A stretch of DNA of 9,973 nucleotides from Spirochaetales bacterium UBA4629 (GTDB taxonomy: Bacteria; Spirochaetota; Spirochaetia; Sphaerochaetales; Sphaerochaetaceae), in assembly GCA_002406055.1 (NCBI GenBank), contig DHMZ01000086.1:9807-19779 (forward strand), in the 5' to 3' direction. Made by a program: the position numbers and the translations under genes. The first letter of the stretch is position 1, and each line of letters opens with the position of its first letter. The notes under the pieces are model-generated. The model ran no database searches. It saw only the letters and a program-made list of their open reading frames with translations, and was not told where the DNA came from. Below are positions 1 through 6,480 of this stretch, piece after piece.

Positions 1-753
1 GATGACTCTAATGATTTTGTTCTTCCTTCTACTGAAGAGAAAAAGCCTCTTTCTTTCATTGATTCTCTCTTTATGGGTGTTGCTGACGACGAAGAAGATA
101 CTCCTGTAACTGAAGAGAAGCAAGAAGAAAAGAGAGAAGAGAAAGAAGAAAAAGAGGAAGTTGTTACTCATCCTACATCTTCAATGGAGGAAACTCATAT
201 TGAAGAAGTTGAATCTAAAGCTGAAGAAGACAAAGAGCACAAAGTGGTGACAATGGATGAATCAGAGAGAGAGAATTCTATTGAATTACCACATATGGAA
301 GAAGAAGTTGATGACGACGAAGAGATCAAACTGAAGGCTAATGGAATAGTTTATGAGATGTACAAGGCCTTAGGTCCATCATCTATATTTGCTTCTTTCT
401 TACGTGATACATCAAGTGAAACACTTGAGGAACTTGAAGAGGTGATTAAGAACTGTTGGTCAAGAATGAACAATGAGAATAAAGACAAGCTCTTTAATAT
501 CTATGATTATTCGTTATCCATAATACTTTCTAAGGATAATAATAAAGATGAACTTAGAATGGCTGAGCTCTTAAATAATGCTGGTGGTGTTATGTACTCT
601 AGAAAAATGGATTCTTGGACGGCAATTATTATATATATCAACTCATCTTATATGTTGGAAAGTGCTATTGAAAAGACAATAACAAAGGAAAGCTTTACCC
701 CTTCTGATTGGAAACGTGTAACATATATTGGAGAACAGATGAGGAAGAGATAA
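1..753 (+). CDS. Glu-rich protein of unknown function, 5' end missing
   Basis: The frame is open from base 1 to the TAA at 751-753, so 250 codons are visible and the start lies outside the window. The first in-frame ATG, at 73, has only pyrimidine-rich sequence before it and no ribosome binding site, so it is unlikely to be the start. Visible residues about 30-105 are a low-complexity run rich in Glu, Lys, Asp and Thr, probably disordered. From about residue 108 the composition becomes normal, and roughly 140 residues look like a mostly helical globular domain (for example NGIVYEMYKALG, LEELEEVIKNCW and SDWKRVTYIGEQM). There is no membrane segment, no signal peptide in the visible part, and no catalytic motif or family that I recognise. 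The stop overlaps the next start (TAATG), which indicates translational coupling to the phosphatase downstream. It could be a scaffold or a regulator; no function can be assigned. Confidence 0.75.
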   Translation, partial: DDSNDFVLPSTEEKKPLSFIDSLFMGVADDEEDTPVTEEKQEEKREEKEEKEEVVTHPTSSMEETHIEEVESKAEEDKEHKVVTMDESERENSIELPHMEEEVDDDEEIKLKANGIVYEMYKALGPSSIFASFLRDTSSETLEELEEVIKNCWSRMNNENKDKLFNIYDYSLSIILSKDNNKDELRMAELLNNAGGVMYSRKMDSWTAIIIYINSSYMLESAIEKTITKESFTPSDWKRVTYIGEQMRKR

Positions 754-1544
754 TGAAGAAGGAAGAGATCGAAAAGAGACTTAAAAGCGCTTTAAGTGCT
801 GCTGAGAAAGCTAGTAACTTTTTGCTAGAACATGAAAAGATGCGAACTGTTGTCTTCTCTAAAGGTGAGAATGACTATGTTACTCAGGCAGATAAGCTAT
901 CTGAAGAGCTAATATATTCAACACTGATGAAAGAGTACCCGGAGGATGGTTGGTACGGAGAAGAGACAGGAGAAAAGGGTGAGAAGACAAGACGTTGGAT
1001 TGTCGACCCAATAGATGGAACTGTCGACTTTATGTGGTCTTTCCCTCTTTACACAATAAGTATTGCCTTTGAAGATGAGTGTGGCATAGCACTTGGAGTG
1101 GTAATAGTACCAAGACAAAAGGAAGTCTTTTATGCAACTCGAGGTGGCGGGGCATTCCTTAACGGAGAAAGAATTACTATAAATGATGATATAGATCCCA
1201 AGAAGAGCTTAGCTCTGCTTGTACCTCCTCATAGAAGACATTCTATTATGGATGAATATATGGTAAGAATGAGAGAGTTCTATAATCATTTTTCTGACAT
1301 GAGAAGTATTGGAAGTGCTGCTTGCTCTTTCTGTTTCGTCGCCTCTTCTAGGTGCTCACTCTATTATGAGGAATCGTTGCAGCTATATGATATAGCAGCA
1401 GGAATTCTTATTGTCAAAGAAGCTGGCGGAAGGGTGAGCATTAAGAAAGAAAAAGATTATTTAAGTGTTATCGCATCGACAGCCTCTGTACATGATGAAG
1501 CAATGGAGATAATAAGTGGTAAAGGCCGTTTTATTGGATTTTGA
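753..1544 (+). CDS. Inositol monophosphatase family protein (SuhB/CysQ-like)
   Basis: This is a 263-residue protein, the usual length for the Mg-dependent, lithium-sensitive phosphatase family. Visible family motifs are DYVTQAD (41-47), GEE (69-71), WIVDPIDGTVDF (82-93) and LYDIAAG (211-217). By analogy with E. coli SuhB, E70, D85, D88 and D213 should hold the metal ions. Family members hydrolyse inositol-1-phosphate, 3'(2'),5'-bisphosphate nucleotides or fructose-1,6-bisphosphate, and sequence alone does not tell which applies here. It is expected to be cytoplasmic, since there is no signal peptide. The start at 753 gives a TAATG overlap with the preceding stop and has GAGG at 741-744 as ribosome binding site. 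The same frame is open upstream to an ATG at 708, but that would add a tail lying inside the preceding gene. The 3' end overlaps the next gene by 29 bases. Confidence 0.9.
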   Translation: MKKEEIEKRLKSALSAAEKASNFLLEHEKMRTVVFSKGENDYVTQADKLSEELIYSTLMKEYPEDGWYGEETGEKGEKTRRWIVDPIDGTVDFMWSFPLYTISIAFEDECGIALGVVIVPRQKEVFYATRGGGAFLNGERITINDDIDPKKSLALLVPPHRRHSIMDEYMVRMREFYNHFSDMRSIGSAACSFCFVASSRCSLYYEESLQLYDIAAGILIVKEAGGRVSIKKEKDYLSVIASTASVHDEAMEIISGKGRFIGF

Positions 1545-2556
1545 TGGAACTATAGCAGATAGCTCTGAAGGAATAATGGAGTGTGCTCTTAGCACAGTAG
1601 AAACTATCGGATATGATAGAAATAGCTATACTAAGGATTATCTTAAGCGCTTTATTGGACCACCTTTAAGAGATTGTTTTAGAATTACATTCTCTGTGCC
1701 TGAAGATAAAATAGAGCATTGTGTAGAAGTATATAGAAAGCTTTATAACAGTAAGGGAATGTTTATGATGCATCCATATGATGGAATACGTGAGCTCTTG
1801 TATTCTCTTCGCTCTATGGGCATAAAAACAGCTGTTGCTACTAATAAGATGGAAGAGCTAGCAAAGAGATGTATACACAACCTTAAAATGGATGATTGCT
1901 TTGATGTAATAAAGGGCCCTGAGGTGGACGGGCAAATAACTAAAGCACAGGTAATAACAAACGCTCTTTCTTCTTTAGGTGTTGAAAAAGAGGAAGCTTT
2001 AATGGTTGGCGATACATCTAATGATGAAAATGGTGCTAAAGAAGCTGGAGTCAGATTTTTAGGCGTAAAATGGGGATTCGGTTTTTCTGTATCTAATCCT
2101 AATGGAGTAGAACTTGCGGAAGAGCCATCAGATATCTTAAGAAAAATTCTATCACTTAATAAGGAGAAGACTATGATCGAAAGAGTAAATACCGATAAGG
2201 GTCCAAAGGCTGTTGGACCATACTCTCAGGCTGTAAAGGCTAATGGTTTTATGTTTGTTTCTGGCGTTTTAGCTTTAGACCCTGAAACAGGAATGATGGT
2301 GGGAGAAACAGCTAGCGAACAGGCTAAGCAGATATTTAAAAATGCAAAGGCTATCATTGAAGAGGGTGGTGGAAGACTCGAAAACACAGTTAAGGCTGTT
2401 GTGTATCTAGCGTCAATTGCTGACTTTGCTTCTGTTAATGAAGTCTATGCATCAGCTTTCGAAAAGGCAGAAGTCCTTCCTTCTCGTTGTGCTTTTGAGG
2501 TGGCTAAACTTCCGAAGAATGGGCTAGTTGAGATTGAATTTACAGTCGCACTATAA
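1516..2556 (+). CDS. HAD-superfamily phosphatase fused in frame to RidA (reactive imine deaminase)
   Basis: Residues 1-215 are a phosphoglycolate-phosphatase-like HAD hydrolase: motif I DFDGT (nucleophile D8, acid D10), motif II around ATN (108-110), and motif IV GDTSND (165-170). Residues 220-346 form a complete RidA/YjgF domain beginning MIERVNTDKGPKAVGPYSQA. It has the conserved arginine in PSRC (R324) and the ending LPKNGLVEIE. RidA hydrolyses reactive enamine/imine intermediates from PLP enzymes; the HAD half should dephosphorylate a small phosphoester, substrate unknown. The GTG start at 1516 is well fixed: an in-frame TAA (1513-1515) directly precedes it, GGAG lies at 1505-1508, and the protein begins right at motif I. 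The linker is short (SLNKEKT), and the RidA part has its own AAGGAG and ATG (2173). The product may therefore be a true fusion, two products from one frame, or two genes joined by a one-base loss. A terminator follows. Confidence 0.85.
   Translation: MVKAVLLDFDGTIADSSEGIMECALSTVETIGYDRNSYTKDYLKRFIGPPLRDCFRITFSVPEDKIEHCVEVYRKLYNSKGMFMMHPYDGIRELLYSLRSMGIKTAVATNKMEELAKRCIHNLKMDDCFDVIKGPEVDGQITKAQVITNALSSLGVEKEEALMVGDTSNDENGAKEAGVRFLGVKWGFGFSVSNPNGVELAEEPSDILRKILSLNKEKTMIERVNTDKGPKAVGPYSQAVKANGFMFVSGVLALDPETGMMVGETASEQAKQIFKNAKAIIEEGGGRLENTVKAVVYLASIADFASVNEVYASAFEKAEVLPSRCAFEVAKLPKNGLVEIEFTVAL
2161..2175 (+). promoter_or_regulatory. Internal ribosome binding site and ATG before the RidA domain
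   Basis: AAGGAG at 2161-2166 lies six bases before ATG 2173-2175, which is in frame with the HAD domain and falls exactly at the usual N-terminus of RidA proteins. Just upstream, TAATAA (2157-2162) reads as two stops, but out of frame. One extra base further upstream would put it in frame and separate the two proteins. This suggests free RidA (127 residues) is made whether or not the fusion exists. Confidence 0.6.
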
Positions 2557-2560
2557 AGAC

Positions 2561-2583
2561 GCAGGGGTGTCCCCTGCTTTTTT
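2561..2583 (+). terminator. Intrinsic terminator after the HAD-RidA gene
   Basis: A perfect 7-bp GC-rich stem, GCAGGGG (2561-2567) with CCCCTGC (2571-2577), has a TGT loop and is followed directly by six T (2578-2583). It begins five bases after the stop codon and closes the first transcription unit. Confidence 0.9.
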
Positions 2584-2607
2584 ATTACTCTAATTTGTTG
2601 TTTTTTG

Positions 2608-2637
2608 TTGCAGAATAAAAAAAACGGATGGTATTAT
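2608..2637 (+). promoter_or_regulatory. Probable extended -10 promoter for the ABC transporter unit
   Basis: TGGTATTAT (2629-2637) fits an extended -10 element (TGnTATAAT, one mismatch in the hexamer). The -35 region is poor: TTGCAG at 2608-2613 with an 18-base spacer matches at three positions only. Transcription would start near 2644, giving a leader of about 39 bases. The promoter sits between the preceding terminator and the ATPase gene, where one is needed. Confidence 0.45.
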
Positions 2638-2666
2638 TTTACCTATAGCAATTAGGCCTATGGGGC

Positions 2667-2682
2667 TTTATCGGGAGATAAA
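2667..2682 (+). promoter_or_regulatory. Leader hairpin presenting the ATPase ribosome binding site
   Basis: TTTATC (2667-2672) pairs perfectly with GATAAA (2677-2682) around a GGGA tetraloop of the GNRA type. The Shine-Dalgarno GGGAG (2673-2677) is the loop plus the first stem base, and the stem ends directly at the ATG (2683). A second possible stem lies just upstream: 2642-2648 with 2658-2664, 7 bp with one G-U, loop of nine bases. The A/T-rich stem is weak, so a regulatory role is inference. Confidence 0.35.
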
Positions 2683-4218
2683 ATGCAGAATAATAATGCA
2701 ATAGAATTGAGAGGTATTACAAAAAGGTTTGGTAGTGTTGTCGCTAACGACCAAGTTAACCTTGAGATTAAAAGGGGCGAAATTCTATCGCTATTGGGAG
2801 AAAATGGAAGTGGAAAGACTACACTGATGAATATGCTTTCCGGCATTTATCAGCCTGATGAAGGTCAGATATATGCTGATGGAAAACCAGTATCAATTCG
2901 TTCACCAAAGGATGCTTTTGATTTAGGTATTGGTATGATTCACCAGCACTATCATCTTGTCGATGTTTTTACAGCTGCACAGAATATCGTTTTAGGCTTA
3001 GACGAGAAGATGGACATAAAGAGTACAAACGAAAAGGTTAAAGAGATCTGTACTCGTTATGGCTTTGATATTGATCCAACTATGAAGATTTACGATATGT
3101 CTGTATCTCAGAAGCAGACAGTTGAAATCGTCAAGGTTCTTTATCGTGGAGCTGAAATCTTAATTCTTGATGAACCAACAGCCGTTCTTACCCCGCAGGA
3201 AACAGATAAGCTCTTTGATGTTTTAAGAAACATGAAGGCCGATGGAAAGGCAATTGTAATCATTACTCATAAGCTTGCTGAGGTTATGGCCATTTCCGAT
3301 AAGGTTGCTGTATTAAGAAAGGGTAAGTATATAGGAACAGTTAATACAAAAGACACTAATCCACAAAAGCTTACAGATATGATGGTTGGCCACTCAGTTG
3401 TTCTTAACATCGATAGACCTGTATATGAGAAGGTAGAGCCAAGACTTGTTGTTGATGCTCTCAGCTGTGTTGATGCTGAAGGTGTTACTAAGTTAAATAA
3501 TGTCTCTTTTGTAGCTAACGGTGGTGAAATCTTAGGTGTTGCTGGCGTCGCAGGTTCTGGCCAGAAGGAATTGCTTGAATGCTTAACAGGGCTTTATCCA
3601 ATAAAAGGTGGTTCAATAAAGTACTTAGATCCAAAGGAAAATAATAAAGATAAAGAGCTTGTTGGTCTTCATCCTAAAAAAATTAGAGAGCTTGGTGTTG
3701 GTATGGCATTTGTACCTGAAGATAGACTAGGTATGGGCCTTGTTGGTTCTATGGGTATGACAAACAACATGATGCTTAGAACATGGAAAAACGGCTCATC
3801 AATCTTCTTCAATAAGAAAACTCCACAGGCAACTGCAGATAGGATATGGAAGGAGCTAGAGGTTGTAACTCCTAGTACGGAATTTCCTGTACGTCGTATG
3901 TCTGGAGGAAACATCCAGAAGGTTCTTGTTGGACGTGAAATTGCCAGCCAGCCTAATGTCCTTTTAACAGCTTATGCAGTTAGAGGTCTCGATATTAATA
4001 CATCTTATGCAATCTATAATCTTTTGACAGAGCAGAAGATGAAGGGTGTTGCTGTAGTATATGTCGGAGAAGAATTAGATGTTCTCTTGGAGCTTTGCGA
4101 TAGAATCTTGGTTCTTTGTGGTGGAGAGGTTAGTGGAATAGTTGATGCTAGACATACTACTAAAGAAGAAATCGGTTTGATGATGACCAGTGTTCAAAAT
4201 AAAGGAGGAGACAAATAA
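2683..4218 (+). CDS. ABC importer ATPase with two nucleotide-binding domains (BMP/nucleoside type)
   Basis: At 511 residues this has the usual length of the RbsA/YufO/PnrC-type ATPases, which power import through two BPD_transp_2 permeases. NBD1 has Walker A GENGSGKT (39-46), Walker B ILILDEPTA (159-167) and H-loop H196, but its signature reads SVSQ (140-143) instead of SVGx. NBD2 starts near residue 255. Its Walker A is degenerate (GVAGSGQKE, 288-296, no Thr/Ser after Lys), and its Walker B region lacks the acidic pair (VLLTAYAVRGLD, 426-437), while its signature MSGGN (406-410) is intact. One composite ATP site should therefore be active and the other degenerate. It acts on the cytoplasmic face of the inner membrane. 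The start has GGGAG at 2673-2677. Its stop overlaps the next start (TAATG), and AAAGGAGG at 4201-4208, inside its 3' end, serves the permease. The substrate, probably a purine nucleoside, is inferred from family. Confidence 0.92.
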   Translation: MQNNNAIELRGITKRFGSVVANDQVNLEIKRGEILSLLGENGSGKTTLMNMLSGIYQPDEGQIYADGKPVSIRSPKDAFDLGIGMIHQHYHLVDVFTAAQNIVLGLDEKMDIKSTNEKVKEICTRYGFDIDPTMKIYDMSVSQKQTVEIVKVLYRGAEILILDEPTAVLTPQETDKLFDVLRNMKADGKAIVIITHKLAEVMAISDKVAVLRKGKYIGTVNTKDTNPQKLTDMMVGHSVVLNIDRPVYEKVEPRLVVDALSCVDAEGVTKLNNVSFVANGGEILGVAGVAGSGQKELLECLTGLYPIKGGSIKYLDPKENNKDKELVGLHPKKIRELGVGMAFVPEDRLGMGLVGSMGMTNNMMLRTWKNGSSIFFNKKTPQATADRIWKELEVVTPSTEFPVRRMSGGNIQKVLVGREIASQPNVLLTAYAVRGLDINTSYAIYNLLTEQKMKGVAVVYVGEELDVLLELCDRILVLCGGEVSGIVDARHTTKEEIGLMMTSVQNKGGDK

Positions 4219-5309
4219 TGGCTGAACAGAAAATTCCTCTAATTAGATTAGCTAAACGTGATGCTATGGATCCAAAGAAGGTTTGGGCTATTAGAGTTGG
4301 TTCCATTGTTGTCGCACTTGTTTTGGGTATGATTCCTATCCTTATGGCAGGAAAGAATCCTTTCCAATCATATGGTATTATGATAAGTGGTGCGCTTTCT
4401 AAGCCTGGTTATCTACGACAGACAATTAAGAAGGCTATTCCTCTTCTTGGTTGTGCTCTTGCCATAGCACCATGTTTTAAAATGAAGTTTTGGAACATCG
4501 GTGCAGAAGGCCAGATTACAATGGGGGCAATATTTTCTTCATTTATTGCTATTAACTTTGCATCTCACATTCAATCAAAATTTGTTGTGTTAACACTTAT
4601 GATGATTGCAGGTGCTATTGGTGGTGCTATTTGGGCATTTATTCCAGGCTTCTTTAAGGCAAGATACAACACAAATGAAACACTTTTTACGCTGATGATG
4701 AACTACATTGCAATTGGTATTGTTCGTTGGTTACAGGGTGGTCCATGGGAAGGAAGACAGGGAACGCAGATGATTCCTATGTTCCCAGATAATGCTAGAC
4801 TTCCAAATGTTTTTGGTGTCTATTGTGGTTGGATTATCGTTCTTGTTCTTGTTGTTCTTGTTCATGTCTATATGAACTATACAAAGCATGGCTACGAAGT
4901 AGCGGTAATCGGTGACTCATTAAATACAGCAAGATATGCTGGTATGGATGTAGGTTGGGTTATGATGAGAACTATGCTTCTCAGTGGTGCTATAAGTGGC
5001 CTTGTTGGCTGGATGTTAGTCTCTGGTGCTAATGGAACACTTAATAGTGATGTCGCTGGTGGTGTTGGTTTTACATCGATTACTGTAGCTTGGCTTAGCC
5101 AGCTCAACAGCTTTGCAATGATTGTTATTGCATCTATTCTTGCTATTATTGATAAAGGATCTGCAACACTACAGACAAAGCTCTCTGTTCCTGCATCGGT
5201 TGCAGAGATAGTATCTGGCGTACTACTTTTCTGTATGCTTGGTTGTGAGTTCTTTATTAACTATAAGATTATTCTCAGAGGAAGAAAGAATAAGGGGGAT
5301 CAGAGATGA
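4218..5309 (+). CDS. ABC transporter permease, first subunit (BPD_transp_2 family)
   Basis: This 363-residue polytopic membrane protein belongs to the permease family used by BMP-type nucleoside and simple-sugar importers (YufP/PnrD-like). Residues 1-25 are cytoplasmic and basic, and about 8-10 hydrophobic segments follow, the first near 26-44. Family landmarks are FWNIGAEGQ (91-99), NETLFTLMMNYIA (153-165) and the cytoplasmic-loop motif AVIGDSLNTARYAGM (229-243), which in this family helps contact the ATPase. It should pair with the next gene product to form the channel in the inner membrane. The start at 4218 is shared with the ATPase stop (TAATG) and is served by a near-perfect AAAGGAGG (4201-4208), so translation is coupled. 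The last four bases overlap the next gene (ATGA). Confidence 0.92.
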   Translation: MAEQKIPLIRLAKRDAMDPKKVWAIRVGSIVVALVLGMIPILMAGKNPFQSYGIMISGALSKPGYLRQTIKKAIPLLGCALAIAPCFKMKFWNIGAEGQITMGAIFSSFIAINFASHIQSKFVVLTLMMIAGAIGGAIWAFIPGFFKARYNTNETLFTLMMNYIAIGIVRWLQGGPWEGRQGTQMIPMFPDNARLPNVFGVYCGWIIVLVLVVLVHVYMNYTKHGYEVAVIGDSLNTARYAGMDVGWVMMRTMLLSGAISGLVGWMLVSGANGTLNSDVAGGVGFTSITVAWLSQLNSFAMIVIASILAIIDKGSATLQTKLSVPASVAEIVSGVLLFCMLGCEFFINYKIILRGRKNKGDQR

Positions 5310-6292
5310 ACGCATTAGTGCTACTTTTAGCTGCAGCAGGTGCTTATGGTACTGCTCTTATGTTCGGAACTCTTGGAGAGATATTGACTGAAAAGTCTGG
5401 AAATATGAACCTTGGAGTCGAAGGTATTATGTATATGGGAGGTATTTTCGGTCTCATTGCTCCAAACCTCTATGAAGGTGCAGTAGGAGAAGGCAATGCC
5501 AATGCATTTGTTGCTATCCTTCTTGCTATCGTTGCTGCTTTTGCAATTGGTGCTATAGCAGGTGCTATCTTCTCTTTTTTGACTGTAACACTTAGAGCTA
5601 ACCAGAATGTAACAGGTCTTGCTATGGCAACATTTGGTACAGGAGTTGCAAAGTTTGCAGGAGAATTAAGGAGACTTCAAGTTGGTGGCTATGTAACTCT
5701 ATCAAATGATCTTAAGTTTGCTTTCGATAATAAGTTCATGCCTGACTTCTTAAAGAATATTCCTATTATTGGAAAGATTATCTTTAATCAGTCTGAATTC
5801 TTCTATTTAGCAATAATCCTTGCAATTGCAATGCATTTATTCTTAACTCGTACTAAGACAGGTCTATACTTAAGAGCTGTTGGAGAATCTCCAGTTACTG
5901 CTGATGCTGCAGGTATTAATACAACAAAATATAAGTATCTCGCAACAATGATTGGTGGAGGTATTTCTGCTCTTGGTGGTATGGTATATACAATGACAAC
6001 AGCCGGATGTGTTTGGATTGAGGCTTCTCTTTCTGGTACAGGTTGGCTTGCTGTTGCTCTTGTAATCTTCTGTACATGGAGACCATTAAATGCAATATGG
6101 AGCTCAATTGTTTTTGGTGCTCTTATGATTATGTATTTAAGAATTATCGTTCCATTCTTCCCTACAGAACTCTATAAGATTCTTCCTTATCTTGTTACTA
6201 TTATTGTTCTTGTAATAACAAGTATGAGAAACATTAAAGATAAACAGCCACCTCAGTCTTTGGGTGTTAACTATTTTAGAGAAGAAAGATAA
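5306..6292 (+). CDS. ABC transporter permease, second subunit (BPD_transp_2 family)
   Basis: A 328-residue membrane protein of the YufQ/PnrE type, and the partner of the permease before it. The family signature LTEKSGNMNLGVEGIM (27-42) lies after the first membrane segment, RANQNVTGLA (97-106) follows, and the coupling loop GLYLRAVGESPVTADAAGIN (186-205) is clear. About eight hydrophobic segments are visible. The start overlaps the previous stop by four bases (ATGA, 5306-5309) and has AAGGGGG (5292-5298) as ribosome binding site. It is the last gene of the ATPase-permease-permease unit; a strong terminator follows 29 bases after the stop, so the binding protein gene downstream is not simply its operon partner. 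Its similarity to the first permease is the usual heterodimer pattern rather than a recent duplication. Confidence 0.92.
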   Translation: MNALVLLLAAAGAYGTALMFGTLGEILTEKSGNMNLGVEGIMYMGGIFGLIAPNLYEGAVGEGNANAFVAILLAIVAAFAIGAIAGAIFSFLTVTLRANQNVTGLAMATFGTGVAKFAGELRRLQVGGYVTLSNDLKFAFDNKFMPDFLKNIPIIGKIIFNQSEFFYLAIILAIAMHLFLTRTKTGLYLRAVGESPVTADAAGINTTKYKYLATMIGGGISALGGMVYTMTTAGCVWIEASLSGTGWLAVALVIFCTWRPLNAIWSSIVFGALMIMYLRIIVPFFPTELYKILPYLVTIIVLVITSMRNIKDKQPPQSLGVNYFREER

Positions 6293-6321
6293 TAGGCTAT
6301 ATTTACATAAACATAAAAAAT

Positions 6322-6353
6322 AGGGTATCCTAATTGAGGGATATCCTTTTTTT
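6322..6353 (+). terminator. Intrinsic terminator after the permease genes
   Basis: AGGGTATCC (6322-6330) pairs with GGATATCCT (6339-6347), 9 bp with one G-U, around an eight-base loop, and is followed by an uninterrupted T run to 6353. A-rich sequence before the stem (6315-6320) can extend the pairing. It separates the membrane-component unit from the binding-protein unit. Confidence 0.85.
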
Positions 6354-6372
6354 GTCTTGTCTTTTTTAAGAA

Positions 6373-6415
6373 TGTAAAGAATTTTTGATAATTCTTTACA
6401 AAATAATTCTTTACA
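6373..6415 (+). repeat. Three-copy TGTAAAGAATT element, probable operator
   Basis: TGTAAAGAATT at 6373-6383 faces its exact reverse complement AATTCTTTACA at 6390-6400 across a six-base spacer, giving an 11-bp perfect inverted repeat. A further copy of TAATTCTTTACA follows in direct orientation (6389-6400 and 6404-6415, offset 15 bases). The last copy contains the TTTACA that I assign as -35 of the binding-protein promoter. A protein bound here would overlap RNA polymerase. The arrangement lies upstream of the expected transcript start, so a DNA operator is more likely than an RNA hairpin. The regulator is unknown. Confidence 0.5.
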
Positions 6416-6438
6416 GGTTCTTAGAGGGCATTTATCAT
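6410..6438 (+). promoter_or_regulatory. Sigma-70-type promoter for the binding protein gene
   Basis: TTTACA (6410-6415, five of six matches to TTGACA) and TATCAT (6433-6438, five of six matches to TATAAT) are separated by exactly 17 bases. Transcription should start near 6445, giving a leader of about 36 bases. It lies downstream of the terminator at 6322-6353 and is overlapped by the repeat array. Confidence 0.65.
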
Positions 6439-6460
6439 TGGTTTAATGGGGGTTTATTTT

Positions 6461-6480
6461 ACCTCCTAGAGGAGAAAAAT
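6461..6480 (+). promoter_or_regulatory. Ribosome binding site of the binding protein gene, preceded by an anti-Shine-Dalgarno sequence
   Basis: AGAGGAG (6468-6474) lies six bases before the ATG at 6481 and decides the start. Directly before it is ACCTCCT (6461-6467), the same as the 16S rRNA anti-SD tail. CTCC (6463-6466) can pair with GGAG (6471-6474) across TAGA, and TTT/AAA flanks can add pairs. The ribosome binding site can therefore be partly masked in the mRNA; whether this is regulated is unknown. Confidence 0.5.

Noticed and set aside
122..160. Pure purine tract as a triplex or regulatory element
   Set aside because: It lies inside a coding frame and is fully explained by Glu and Lys codons.
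708..752. Upstream in-frame ATG for the inositol monophosphatase gene at 708
   Set aside because: It would lie inside the preceding coding region, adds a tail unlike family N-termini, and lacks a ribosome binding site, whereas 753 has GAGG and the TAATG coupling.
2641..2682. Known riboswitch (preQ1 or purine type) before the ATPase gene
   Set aside because: The leader is very short and I could not find the conserved loops of those classes; only simple hairpins are visible.
6385..6480. N-terminal extension of the binding protein to 6385
   Set aside because: It would pass through the promoter and operator region, and the ATG at 6481 has a strong RBS and starts a classical signal peptide.
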